A stretch of 64,000 nt of DNA from Chrysomallon squamiferum. Lineage: Eukaryota > Mollusca > Gastropoda > Neomphalida > Peltospiridae. How positions within the stretch are numbered: the stretch's first letter is position 1; the number at the start of each line of letters is the position of its first letter. The notes under the pieces were generated by a model that had not been told where the DNA came from, did not search any database, and worked only from the letters and a program-made list of their open reading frames with translations. A program made the translations under genes and the position numbers. Positions 1 to 11,498 of this stretch are shown in pieces. Location: NCBI GenBank assembly GCA_012295275.1, contig CM022676.1, forward strand, positions 14,831,312 through 14,895,311. Direction: 5' to 3'.

Positions 1-19
1 ACAACAACAAAACAACAAA

Positions 20-58
<39 letters not shown>

Positions 59-267
59 ATATTTTATGGTCACTATAAGCAGAAGATCACAGATGATGTT
101 CGCATGAAAAAAGCAGTCTGTTTTGAGGTCTCAGTGTTTTAATGTTGCAAAGTAAAGCTTCCTGCAGAATGGTCACATGGTAATACTAAAACAAAACGTC
201 ACATGTCCTGATTCATCATCTACGTTTGTGATCATCTTGAGATCTGTGAATTTGTAATTGCATGTTA

Positions 268-355
<88 letters not shown>

Positions 356-725
356 TTAGGCATACAAAATGAAATTATATAATACAGTTAGACAGAACCT
401 GAATCATAATTTTAACTTTGAAAAGGAATGCATTTATTCAGTGGAATTAATAGGTGATTTAAAAAGTAACTGACACAAATACACGATTTTAACAGCTTAG
501 AAGTTTCTAGGTGAGAATCCCAGCCAGTCATTTAACCAAATAATTGAAACTGAAGACAACTGTAACGATTCTCATACATATGTTCATGTATGTGATGTCA
601 ACACGTAAAGTTCAGTTCTGAAATCAGTTTGGTTCAAATATTGATTGAGCGTGTGATAAAACAACACACTAAAAAGTTAAAAAGTAAAATGATCTTGCAC
701 ATAAGAGGTATTGGAAAGAAAATAG
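1..725. repeat. Gene-free A/T-rich stretch with (TAAA)n and (AAT)n
   Basis: No gene is seen here. A tetranucleotide (TAAA)n run lies at about 21-60 and an (AAT)n run at about 268-355. The rest is unique AT-rich sequence without splice-bounded open frames on either strand. Confidence 0.8.
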
Positions 726-1658
726 CTATTTGTCACTGAAAACAAGTAGTTTTGAACTTAAAGTGATTTCTGAATAGTCCTGTACATCGTCTAATTCTGA
801 CAGACTTGTTTTAAGTTTAGTGTCCTCTCTGTCTGAGCTATCACTGGAACAATCATCAGATATTTCACACTGTCCACACACTGAACTCTGAGCTATCACT
901 GGAAAAGTCATCAGACATTTCACACTGTCCACACACTGAACTCTGTCTGAGCTATCACTGGAACAGTCATCAGATATTTCACACTGTCCACACACTGAAC
1001 TCTGTCTGAGCTATCACTGGGACAGTCATCAGATATTTCACACTGTCCACACACTGAACTCTGTCTGAGCTATCACTGGGACAGTCATCAGATATTTCAC
1101 ACTGTCCACACACTGAACTCTGTTTGAACTATCACTGGAACAGTCATCAGATATTTCACACTGTCAACACACTGAACTCTGTCGCACGTTCTCAGCTTGT
1201 TTGTATGTTTCTGATCTCGGCTCATCGCAATCATCTACTGTTTCATTTGTTTCAAATTCTGCAGATACTGAATTTTGTTTCATCTTGTTTACCTGTTTAC
1301 AAGTTCAATGTTTGTTCTAGATATCTGTTCGCTGTTTTGTTTCTTTCAGACTCTGCAGAGTTCTGTTTCGTCGGAGTTGTGTGCTCATCTGATAAACTGT
1401 GATTAAATTCTCTATTTCCAACTGGTTCAATTACTGCTTTCTTCAATCTCATCTTCTTTTACGTGTCTTTCTTCATCGATGTTTCCGTTTCTTGTTGCGT
1501 GTCCAATTTTCATTCTGTTCAGTATTTTCAGGATAATCTTCAATAAACTCAATGTGTATAAAACCATCGAAATTGTCATCTGTCAACCCAGATAACATTT
1601 TCACTATTTCTACGTCTGTTATGACATATTTGTCTCACGTTTCACTTTCTTCAGCCAT
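726..1658 (-). pseudogene. Decayed acidic N-terminal ORF, possibly transposase-derived
   Basis: On the minus strand an ATG at 1658 opens a frame beginning MAEESET, then a TGA. It continues in frame as DKYVITDVEIVKMLSG and DNFDGFIHIEFIEDYPEN, followed by a basic KKRKHR-type patch. Further along, with more frame changes, come acidic Ser/Thr-rich pieces such as EFETNETVDDCDEPRSE and SDDCSSDSSDREDTK, ending with a stop at 726. The order (acidic start, a 'DDNFDG'-like patch, a basic patch, a long acidic Ser-rich region) resembles the disordered N-terminus of piggyBac-type transposases or their domesticated relatives. This is inference, because no catalytic domain is present. At least one stop and several frame shifts make it a relic. 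The 59-bp tandem repeats at 829-1178 lie inside its distal half and shift the frame at each unit. Confidence 0.4.
829..1178. repeat. Six tandem 59-bp units
   Basis: Units lie at 829-887, 888-942 (a 55-bp variant lacking four bases), 943-1001, 1002-1060, 1061-1119 and 1120-1178. Each contains 'gctatcactgg' and 'gatatttcacactgtc' and ends in 'cacactgaact'. Only scattered single-base differences separate the units. Since 59 is not a multiple of three, the array cannot preserve one protein frame. Confidence 0.95.
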
Positions 1659-1679
1659 ACTGTTACTTTGTGCGTGGAT

Positions 1680-1688
1680 ATATTATTA

Positions 1689-1750
<62 letters not shown>

Positions 1751-1757
1751 TATTATT
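1680..1757. repeat. (ATT)n microsatellite
   Basis: An uninterrupted ATT tract with one G early on. It creates artefactual poly-Tyr and poly-Asn frames and is not coding. Confidence 0.95.
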
Positions 1758-1828
1758 ATATAAAAGGAGAAGAGAAAGGTATAAATAAGTTTTAAATTCC
1801 AAGTCACAATCTCCTGAAATTATTGCTG

Positions 1829-1975
1829 CCTAACACCTTAATCATGTTGGCGAAATGAAGAGTAGCATAAAATTATCCTTCAACAAACTTTAAAAAACTG
1901 AGTTTACCTCTCTGACTGGATTCATCATCATTATTGATATTTTGTTATTGTTCTTCTTGTTCTTGTCGTTCTTCT
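1829..1975 (+). repeat. Direct repeat, copy 1 (partner 3106-3245)
   Basis: The stretch starting 'ctaacacctta' and running through 'ttggcgaaatgaagagtagc' to 'gatattttgttattgttctt' recurs at 3106-3245 in the same orientation, about 1.28 kb downstream. The copies differ by scattered substitutions and small indels. No protein frame is shared. Confidence 0.85.
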
Positions 1976-2124
1976 TTTTCATCTTCTTGTTTATTATTAT
2001 TATAGTCTGTATTCCACTTATTTATTCATTCATTGATTCACTGAGTTATTTATTTATTTATTTATTCATTTTTTGGTTCTTCTTTCAAATGGAAAATATA
2101 GTGTTAAAAGGAAGGAAAATGTGA

Positions 2125-3105
2125 ATGATTTATTGAAATCTATATATTACATAATTTAATAAATGCAATCACGTTATGTTTCTTGTGGTTGGAAATGTTT
2201 TTCGTCGAAATTTAATTTAATCCTGGATGATGAATATAAATACAAACAAACACACACGCACACATCTACACTTTACCATTCTTAAGACATATTTCAATGG
2301 AATCATAATTTTACATATATGCGTTTATTTTATACAAACAGTGACAACAGTACATTTTGAGACGAATGGTACAACAGATGATATAAACATCATATTTGAC
2401 ACATTTGTTCTTCTCGTGTTTCTTATCAAATCTGCCTCATTAGCCATTTGAAAATCCAAGATGGCAGCCATTTTTCAAGATGGAAGCCAAGTCCGCCTAC
2501 CAAAGTTGATTTTCTCCTTAGAAACATTTTAGTTGCATAAACGTCTCTGTCTGTATTATTAAGTACAACTACCACCAAATGTTCGAAGTAAACGAAGTTG
2601 AATAAAGCAGATGTTTCTAACTGAATCAGGTCACTTACCAGTTATTTAAATAATATTTCCAGTCGATCGCCAGATAAGAAATTCTTGAAGGTCAAACAGA
2701 TCATGGGTTCATTATCAGCTAAGTAGAAGCTGTATGCTGACATCACACTGCAACGACTTTCCAGTGTCCAACATGTTGCCTAATAAACCCATAACAGCCA
2801 GGCAGCCGTACTTGAATTGCTAAGACGTGTCAGCGTGGTGCAGCCGAGCCAAAGGTAACGTGATTTTAATTATCTGGATTGCACTGTGTCTGTGACACTG
2901 GATGAATGATCGAACCAGGTGTAGGACAGAAGCATGAACCTCCTGGTTTCCCATACAGGAAAGTGTCTATTGTACATGTACATGGTGGTATCAAAAAGAG
3001 TTGCAGACTTCGATTTATGAACACAAAGTTACACAGAGCTGGAAAAAGATGAATCCTTAGAGGTGTTAGTGATGAGGGCTGTAGAATTAAGATCCCACGA
3101 AAGGT
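2125..3105. other. Gene-free interval
   Basis: No supported gene. It contains a short (CA)-rich patch near 2250 and a palindromic pair around 2459-2495 built from 'ccaagatggcagcca'. The 2640-3060 part is less AT-rich but gives no domain that I recognise. Confidence 0.5.
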
Positions 3106-3245
3106 CCTAACACCTAAATCCTGTTGGCGAAATGAAGAGTAGCATGCAATTTTCCTTCAGCAAACTTTAAAAGACTGAGTTTACCTGTCTTACTGGCTTC
3201 ATGACCATTATTGATATTTTGTTATTGTTCTTGTCTTTCTTCTTT
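3106..3245 (+). repeat. Direct repeat, copy 2 (partner 1829-1975)
   Basis: Second copy of the local direct repeat. Just after its end, the sequence changes to the GC-richer segment at 3246-3470. Confidence 0.85.
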
Positions 3246-3470
3246 CTTGAACTCAGGTATGTCAAATCTACTGGTGTGCGCAAAGCAAGACCAGACCTCT
3301 TTACCTGCAAACAGAGGCCGTACGTCTTAATTCCGCCAACACACACAGCCCTCAGAGAACATGCAAAGTGTGCGGCCTGTTAGGCTTGGTCATCTGGATC
3401 CAGACAACCATCTCCAGTCCAGACACAAGCAGTCCTGCTGAGTCGGGATGAAACGTTAAACATAATATTA
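3246..3470 (+). other. GC-richer segment with a short open frame, probable mobile-element tail
   Basis: About 220 bp with visibly higher GC than its surroundings. On the plus strand a frame reads RYVKSTGVRKARPDLFTC and then PYVLIPPTHTALREHAKC, ending TGT TAG at 3381. The frame is open but short, has no ATG of its own, and I do not recognise the protein. The abrupt composition change next to a duplicated segment suggests a truncated mobile element. This is inference only. Confidence 0.3.
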
Positions 3471-3479
3471 AGTTACATT

Positions 3480-4110
3480 TTATTTTATTTCACAGAAGTA
3501 ATGTTTAAAATGTATGTAATTTAGACACATGGTATTATCGTGTTATGAAAATAATATTAAAACTGTATCTAAATCAGGTACATTTACATTCATCTTTCAT
3601 AGCAGTAATGTTGAAAAATGTATATGTATGCCATGCTCATCTGAATAAACATTCCATGGAATTAAGTTTATAAGTGTCTTCAGTCAACTATGTTTGTGTT
3701 AACATGTCATGTAATGAATGTAAAAACATATGGTAGTCATGTTTATTTCTTGTAATGTGTGTGTGTATATATCTACATATGTGTGTGTGTGTGTGTGTCT
3801 GCTCATAAAAAACACGTTGAAATATGCGTAGGTCAGGTAGGCTTGTATTTACCGCTTATCAACTTTACATAGAACTTATGTTGAAATTATGTGAAATTCA
3901 CGTATATTTGTATTAGCTTTTCAAAGAAGTCATGTTAAAAGTATATGTAAGTCACGTTCTGTTGTATTAACTCCTCATTCAAGTCACGCCAAAATACATG
4001 TAAGTCACATATGTTTACGTTAACTGTTCATGAAAGTCACGTTAAAAGTATATATGTCTCGTAAGTTTATGTTATCGCTTCATAGAAGTTATAATAAAAG
4101 TATATGCAGA
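3480..4110. repeat. Degenerate ~56-bp minisatellite, array A
   Basis: Repeated blocks of the type 'aacttctcatagaagtcatg', then 'ttaaaagtatatgtaagtca' and 'cgtacatttgt', recur roughly every 50-60 bp with heavy drift. A (GT)n insertion lies at about 3755-3800. The same unit makes up array B at 7395-8135. Confidence 0.75.
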
Positions 4111-4389
4111 TAGTATATATAATGATACAGTGGACTTATTCGTGGACTTAATTCTGATGTAAGTGAACATCAAATATTATCTGAGTCCTTTCTGTTCATG
4201 TGAACTGTTTAAATGTCTTGTTCAGAGAATGCAGGGTTACAATTCGGGCTGAATGTAACCTCTAGTTCTTCATTCAGGGAAGCACTCTTATTAATTATTT
4301 TATCTTTAGAGTCGTGTTCCTTTTTCCTTTCTCTATTCTGACTCATCCGGAGAATATACTGCATCTTACTTTTCGGTAACCTTACTTTC

Positions 4390-4700
<311 letters not shown>

Positions 4701-4734
4701 CTCAACGCAATTTAATATATTTGAAATAAATTCA

Positions 4735-5150
4735 AATAATAATAATAATAATAATGATGATGATGATGATGATGATGATAATAATAATAATAATAATAAT
4801 AATAAAACAAATGCAAATTTAAAAATACAACTACTATTACTGGTGCTTCTTTTACTACAGCTGTTGATAACACTTCTGTTGCTACTGCTACCACTACCAC
4901 TTGTGTTATTGGTACAACTACTGCGAGTATTACAACAGTTGCCAATATTACTCCTGCTGCTGCTACTACTACAACTACCACTATTACTACTATCAGTATT
5001 ATTACTACTGCAATAACTACTACTATTGCTACTAATACTACAACTACTACTACTACGAGTATGACTATTATAACTACTAACATTACTACGACTATTACTA
5101 TGACTACCATAACTACTACTATAAATAATACTATTGGTAATATTAATACT
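4735..5150. repeat. Degenerate (AAT)/(ACT) trinucleotide region
   Basis: About 415 bp of imperfect trinucleotide repeats (AAT, GAT, ACT, GCT variants). The 153-codon Val/Ile-rich minus-strand frame through it is explained by the 3-bp periodicity, not by selection on a protein. Confidence 0.85.
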
Positions 5151-5437
5151 ACTAATTCAGTAAAAATATTCATCGTCGGAAATTAGTAAAGTGATTTGTT
5201 TAATCTAATAAAATTTAGTTGCATTTGAATTAACTGTATTATATATTGTAACTTCGATTATTTCTACGACACAGATTGAAATATTTGTTATCTGTGTTCA
5301 GTTTACTTGTTATTAAATCACGAATGAGCGAAACGAGACCTACTAATCTGTTTTGTCAATATTAAAGTTCACTGCGTTGTCTCACCTTTCTTCTCTGGAG
5401 TTAAACACATTTACTTTAGTACAAAGTGAACATTATC

Positions 5438-5439
<2 letters not shown>

Positions 5440-5497
<58 letters not shown>
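5440..5497. repeat. (AG)n microsatellite
   Basis: Uninterrupted (AG)n followed by (AAAC)/(AAAT) runs to about 5535. Confidence 0.95.
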
Positions 5498-5501
<4 letters not shown>

Positions 5502-5671
5502 AACAAACAAACAAATAAATAAATAAATAAATAAATGAAGAAATGAATGACGACTAAAATAATAAGAAAAAATATCCACAGAATAGACAAAATGATAAGA
5601 AAAATCAACACAGAGGTAATATACAATACAATAAAAAAATAAATGTGTGAAGATGATGATAATGATAATAC

Positions 5672-5860
5672 TTGGACAGTCCTTGTAACATGGTTTTGTG
5701 ACAGTTCTCCTGGGTCTGCCTTGACAGAGAATTCCACCAAACACTGGAGACAGGTTAGTGCAATCTCGAGACTGCCACAACTGTATCCACCCATACCCAC
5801 CCCAGGATACACTGCAAACACCTTGTTTACTTTTCATCCAGGAGGTCCACCCACCATCAA
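5672..5860 (-). CDS. Isolated thrombospondin type-1 (TSP1) domain exon
   Basis: A 189-bp exon (63 codons) bounded on the minus strand by a pyrimidine-rich acceptor ending 'ttccag' at 5861-5866 and a donor 'gtatta' from 5671. Both introns are phase 1, the usual arrangement for shuffled extracellular modules. The product reads DGGWTSWMKSKQGVCSVSW, GWIQLWQSRDC, GGILCQGRPR and KPCYKDCP. This gives the TSP1 pattern: WTSW, six Cys, an Arg before the second Cys block, and a C-x3-C end. TSP1 domains bind glycans and partner proteins outside the cell. No neighbouring exon of the same gene is recognisable within several kb, so the parent gene is either very long-introned or this is an orphan exon. Frame and splice sites look intact. 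Confidence 0.75.
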
Positions 5861-6775
5861 CTGGAAAGTAGTTAAAAACAGAAAGAAATGGTTTCACCAG
5901 TTTATTTTTTAATTACATTTGCTTTTATTTATTTATTTATTTATTTATTTACGTAGCGGTTTATTCATATTTTCTTCGACAAATTCATTTGGATTTCTAA
6001 AACTTTTAAAATCGTGCCTGTGTATGTCAATGTCTGCATGATAATGACAGTGACGATGATCATCATTAGAAGAAAAGCAGCAGCAGCAACAACGACAACA
6101 ACAATAGGATACGTAGCTCGCATGTTGCATGTGTTAGTTTCAATTCTAGTATCGTTGCCATGACACTGTTTTCACTCTGTTTTGGTATTGGATTGACACA
6201 AGCAGGTTTGTATGTTTCTCAATTCCACCAATACACGCTACGCCTGGATGTAATATCCAACAATTCCACCCTCATAGACTAAAATATATATAGATATATA
6301 TGAACTATGACAGTTGCTGCCAGTCAGTAATACTAGTACTAGTACAACACCAGCAACAACTGATATTACTACAATTAGTTTTAATATTATTGGTAATTCC
6401 TCTTACCACTAGAAGTGTTACTACAGCGACTACTACTTATATTACTAATTCTACTTGTAACAGACACGAGGGTGACATACATTACTGAACATGTAATTAC
6501 TGACTTATTTAAATACTATTCTTTTTCTTCTTCTTCTTTAAAATAAATAATTAAAAAACAATAGCTTGCTAATAATGTCATTAGAACAAAAAGGTTTTGT
6601 AAACTTAGTTCAGATCTATGGTTATGAAAATGATACATACTGTTAACAGAGTGAGAGAATTCCGAATATAACACTGACATTATTTAGTATAAAATACTGA
6701 TGTGATCACAAGTAATTGGCATGACTATGATGTACATGACTGAATACATGTTTATTTCCAATCGTTACTACAACC
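5861..6775. other. Gene-free interval beside the TSP1 exon
   Basis: Short (TTTA)n at about 5925-5952, a (CAA/CAG)-rich patch near 6075-6105 and degenerate ACT triplets at 6330-6460. No supported gene. Confidence 0.6.
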
Positions 6776-6779
6776 AGAT

Positions 6780-6985
6780 TGCAGCGGAGAAAAGAAATAA
6801 AGAAAGAATTAAAGAGGAGAATTGATAGGAGATAAGCAGTTGAAAGGGCAGACTATGAAGAAAAGAAGGTAATGGGGATTAAAAGGATTAAAAATATAGG
6901 AGATAACTTGGAGTAATTAGGGGAGATAAACAGGGGAAAAGACAGGAGTTACGTGGAAACCAAGGGATAAAAACAGAAAGGACAG
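6780..6985. repeat. Purine-rich strand-asymmetric tract
   Basis: About 200 bp in which the plus strand is overwhelmingly A and G (for example 'gaaagaattaaagaggagaa'), without a short repeat period. It is followed by (ACT)n at 6990-7065. No coding content. Confidence 0.6.
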
Positions 6986-7015
6986 TTTATTACTACTACT
7001 ACTACTACTACTACA

Positions 7016-7046
<31 letters not shown>

Positions 7047-7069
7047 ACTACAACTTCTACTACTACTAC

Positions 7070-7394
7070 TAATTCTGCTTGTGTTATCTTTATTTATTTA
7101 CTTACTTATTTAATTGGATTTCTTTTCTTCTTTCAAATGGTAAACAAAATATAAGAAGGAAAGCACGCTGAATGTTTTATTATAATAAAAAAAGTTAAAC
7201 GTTACAACAATTGCTATTACGTTGTGATCGTTGTAGTTGCGTGTGTCTATGGCAGACATTTTGATTTCTTTATCTCTTTTAGTTTTTAAAGTAATGATCA
7301 GTTTCATTGTTCTCAGTCTATACAATGTTAGTTCATTTTGATTATTTTTACACACATACACACTCACAAAGTGTATATATATATGAACATAGGG
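7070..7394. other. Gene-free interval
   Basis: AT-rich sequence between the (ACT)n tract and minisatellite array B. Nothing recognised. Confidence 0.5.
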
Positions 7395-8135
7395 TGGTTT
7401 GAATTAGCCTCTTATGGAAGTAATGATAAAATTATATGTAATTTCGCATATTTGTTTTAACTTCTCGTAGAAGTAATTTTAAAAGTTTAGACAAATCACT
7501 TATTTTATGTTAACTTGTAACTGAGGTTACATTAAAGGTATATGTAAATGACTTACATTTGTATTAATTTCTCATAAAAGTCATATCATTAATATATGTC
7601 AGTCACATATATTTGTTTCACGTTCTTATACTAGTTGTGACGAAAATTTATGTAATTCATATTAACTTCTTATAGAACTCACGTATATGTAAGTCACGTA
7701 CATTTTTTACTTATTTCTCGTAGAAGACGTGTTATACGTTTGTGTTTGTGACAGAAATAATGTAAACATAGATACAGGTCACGTATGTTCGGTTTAACCT
7801 CTCATACAAGTAAAGTTACAAGTGTCTGTTAGTCACATACGTCTGGATTAATCTCTCATGAAAATAATGATAAATGTATAAACAAATGTTGTGTATTGGT
7901 TTTTACTTCTAACAATGTCTGTCACGTACGTTTACATATACGGCTCACTGAAGTCGCGCAAAAAGTATGTATAAGTCATGCACATTTGTATAACTTTAAT
8001 AGTTATAATGACAAAAATATATGTACCAGTCACGTACGTTTGTGTCACCTCTCATGGAAGACACTTTATAATAAATGCAATGCATGTGTGTTGTTATTAA
8101 CTCTTCATAATGTATATAATAAAATTATATGTAAA
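7395..8135. repeat. Degenerate ~56-bp minisatellite, array B
   Basis: The same unit family as 3480-4110: recurring 'cttctcatagaagt', 'aaaagtatatgtaagtcacg' and 'tacgtttgt' variants at roughly 50-65 bp spacing, with strong drift. About a dozen units can be followed by eye. Confidence 0.75.
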
Positions 8136-8204
8136 TGGTGTAAAGACTTACATGCACACGCAGATAGAGGCACACAGACACACATACAGACGAAAGACAA
8201 AGAC

Positions 8205-8400
8205 GGGCTGTCTCGATGGCTGAACGGTAACATCGTCCACCTTCCGCGTGCGTGCGAATGAAAGCCATACGTTCGAGTCTTGTCAGCGGCATCTGACGGG
8301 TTTCTGAGGTCGTGATTGAACTTTGTCGTCCTGCGCCAGTGCGATCACGAATATTGTCTATGTGCAGAGTCTAATCAGACGTACATAAGACAGAGAATAA
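8205..8400 (+). mobile_element. tRNA-derived SINE-like copy
   Basis: A Pol III A-box-like 'tggctgaacgg' at 8217-8227 is followed about 44 bp later by a B-box-like 'gttcgagtct' at 8271-8280. The order and spacing match a tRNA-type internal promoter. The segment is GC-richer than its surroundings and does not fold into a proper tRNA (no matching acceptor stem), so a SINE head is more likely than a tRNA gene. The 3' end is uncertain, since simple (CA)/(TA) repeats start near 8420. Confidence 0.6.
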
Positions 8401-8559
8401 GACAGATAAACTACATATACATACACACCCACACACATATATATGCGGGTGTATGTGTATGTTTGTGTGTACGTATATATATAAATATGCATATATACAC
8501 ATACACATGCATCCACACTTAACCTGAGCCATAACATTTCCTCTAAAAATAAGATAAAT

Positions 8560-8960
8560 TTAAGATTCCTAAGCTTAGTTAAGAAATAAAGCTATTTTCA
8601 AATTTATCCTAACCCGAATGACAAAATTTTTCCCAAGTCTTATGTGAAAATGTTTCGGATAAAATAGCTACTAAACCTACTCCTAGATCTAAACGTAAAC
8701 CTAACTCTGACCCTAGTCCGAGTCCTAGATCAGCCCCATCCTAACCTGAGCTATAGGCTTGTTTGTTGCAATATGCTAAAATTAAGGATTTATTCAAATA
8801 GTATAGATCCTGACACTGATCAAAAAAGTTTCATATGAAAGACCTTTTTATATAAGTAGATATTTAAACATGTACCTACCCAGGAGGGAACTGCTAATCA
8901 TAACTATATTTAAATTACCCCTAAACCTAACTTTTCCTATTATAAACCGAGAAATGCTAA
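8560..8960. repeat. Degenerate C/T/A-rich 'cctaa'-like region
   Basis: Scattered 'cctaa', 'cctag' and 'ccctag' words, densest at 8670-8760, without a regular period. G-strand counterparts occur near 53330-53370 and 60360-60540. This could be a very decayed telomere-like or satellite repeat. Confidence 0.35.
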
Positions 8961-9363
8961 AACCACAGTTGAAACATTTAGCCTAGGCACTGCACAAGGA
9001 ATAAAGAAAGCTGGTAATGTTTTCACAGATATAAATACATGTTTTGCTCTTGTAAACAGAATTAAGTTAATCAGAGAATGAGATGTTAAGAGAGGATTTA
9101 CTTTTCTCAGAAACAAATGTTGTCAGTAATTAGCTTTAATCTGTTTTGTGGCCCTCTATGTTTATATAAACATGTGTTCTGAAAGCCAGATCAGACAATG
9201 AATTCATCTTTACTCATTTCAGTTTCATCATTAATTCCAGTATAATCATTCTGTGAAAAAGAGGTAACATGTTCTCTTTACAGACTCCAGTTTTTTCATT
9301 TCTTTGTCACATAAACTGTTTTCTGAACTTTAACTTTCTACCTCCTTCTTCATTACACAGCCA

Positions 9364-9600
9364 TTTTCTTCATTTTAATCCTGAATGATACCAGAAACAG
9401 TGACAAATATTAATAAAGTTAATGATAATAAGAATAATTAAAGAAAACAGGAAAAAAAAAAAAAAAAAACAAACAGCAAAATCTTCATAATGAAAATACT
9501 TTGTACCTTCTTCTTCATTTTATTGTGAATAATAACAGAAACAGTGACAAGTATTAATAATCTTAATGATAATATCAATAATTTAAAAAAAAAAAGAAAA
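9364..9600 (+). repeat. Imperfect direct repeat with A-tracts
   Basis: The block at 9364-9458 ('ttcttcattttaatcctgaa', then 'cagaaacagtgacaa', 'attaataa', and a poly-A) is repeated with drift at 9512-9600. Each copy ends in a long A run, as tandem retroposed copies might, but no body is recognised. Confidence 0.6.
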
Positions 9601-11357
9601 AAAAAAAAAAAGGAAAATCAGAATGATAAAAATGCTTGTTTTCCATTCTGTTATCTGTTTTCCATTTACCTTAAATCTTTACACTTTTTAATAATATATT
9701 TTAAGTGAAACAAACAGGAAAGTGCAAAACTACCAGGTGAAATAAAATAAGTAAAGACCAAATTTGTTTAATAAATTAAAAACAATAATAATAACAACAA
9801 GAACAAAAACGATAACAATAACACCACCAGTGCGTGTATTTCCTTTTGCAACATATGAAAGTGTTTTACTTGTAAACACTGTTATCAGAATGATGAGTAA
9901 ACACATTAGAATTGTCATCTAACTAAAACAGCTACAGAACGTTCCACCCTTCTCGTTCAAATCAGCTTTGTGACAAAGACTGTGGAGTGTACAGTTCTGT
10001 ACTTAACTGTACGTTCAACACCATAAAACTGTAAACACGGAGAGTGCAGGGTTGTTACAAGAAACATTTCCTTCATTCAACTCGTTCAGTGTAAAACACA
10101 CTTAAATTATTCCCAGCTGACCTAAAGGAGAGGATTATATTTGCTGTTGTTTGTTTGTGTTTTTATTTATTTATTTTCATTATTATTTTTATTCTTGTTG
10201 TTATATCTGATGTTTGTTGAACCAGCTAGTCTAATATTTCTCTACCTATATAAAATATAACACTGTTTTAGTGGATTAATGTACTTAATATTATTATCAA
10301 TTTCTATATGGTTTAGTTTCTAACTTGATAACTAAAATACTTTTAAAAATTAATTTGTTTTATATATAATTGTACAGATATGAATATTCATTATGCATTC
10401 ATTACGGATGCAAATAATATGAAAGTGAAACAAAACTTGAGTTCTAAATACACAGACTTAAGTTTTACACAAGTTTCACTTTGACATTTTCTTTTCTTTA
10501 ACATTTTGCACTGGAGAACATAAATTCATTATGAAACACAACGCAAAAATTCCATGGTTATAAAACACAATTCTTTTTTTTTTTTTTTTTTTAAATAAGT
10601 CATTTATAATTAAGATGCAATATACAGTTACACATTTTTATAGCTCTAAGTCTTTTTTGAATCCATAAAAGAAAAAGAAAAAAAAAAGGACAAGCTTTGA
10701 TGCAGCCTAATTAATCATGTTCAAAATAATCATAACAAAACTTGCAGCTACATCTGACAAACAGTGATGTGAAATATCATGGGTTTGTCAGAGATTTTAT
10801 TTCACACCCTATGAATTAAAGATCTGAAAATTATTGATTATTTTAAGGTGACCATTTCTAGGTATATACAAGAATTTAAATGAATAAATGTTTTAAATTA
10901 ACATATTTGAAAAAGCATCTTTTAACTGGCATATTGAAATTAAGATTTTCCCATCAGCATATTTCTATTATAAAGTTGAAATCATCTGATATAAACTATG
11001 ATGTTCTATTCAGCATATTTAAATTAGCATATTTCATTACCATGTTTAAAATCAGCATGCTTGAATTTAAAGTAGCTTTAAAAATGCAAATTAAACCTGA
11101 ACTGAAACAAAGTATTGTGAAAAATCTAAGAACAAATGGAAAAACGAAATGTGAATTTCTTTATGTACACGATCAAAGCCAAATTTACAGATATTCAGGA
11201 AATCTAAGACAGAAGCAATATGATCCACAATTGAAAACAAATGATTAAAAATAAATATTTATTTACCAAAATAATTTTAAATTTTAGAATATTTTTATAA
11301 ATCATTTTGAGAAATTGACACTAATATTATATGTAGACTAATGTTTTTTGTTATCTA

Positions 11358-11394
<37 letters not shown>

Positions 11395-11467
11395 TATTTG
11401 TTACTAATTAAAATAACCCTTTTAATAATAATAAAGTAAAAAATAATAATGTCAATTTAGATGTTAA

Positions 11468-11498
<31 letters not shown>

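Noticed and set aside
829-1178. CRISPR-like array
   Set aside because: Repeats are contiguous without unique spacers, and the context is eukaryotic.
1552-1788. Long plus-strand frame rich in Tyr
   Set aside because: It is read through an (ATT)n tract; periodicity keeps it open.
5643-5912. Plus-strand 89-codon frame
   Set aside because: Antisense shadow of the TSP1 exon, which has the domain signature and splice sites on the minus strand.
8205-8290. Genuine tRNA gene
   Set aside because: A and B boxes are present, but the acceptor and anticodon stems do not pair, so a SINE head is more likely.
10880-11248. 122-codon plus-strand frame
   Set aside because: Lys/Ile/Tyr-rich AT-driven composition and short repeated 'agcatatt' words. 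No domain, no splice context and no CpG or GC rise as in the BTB gene.
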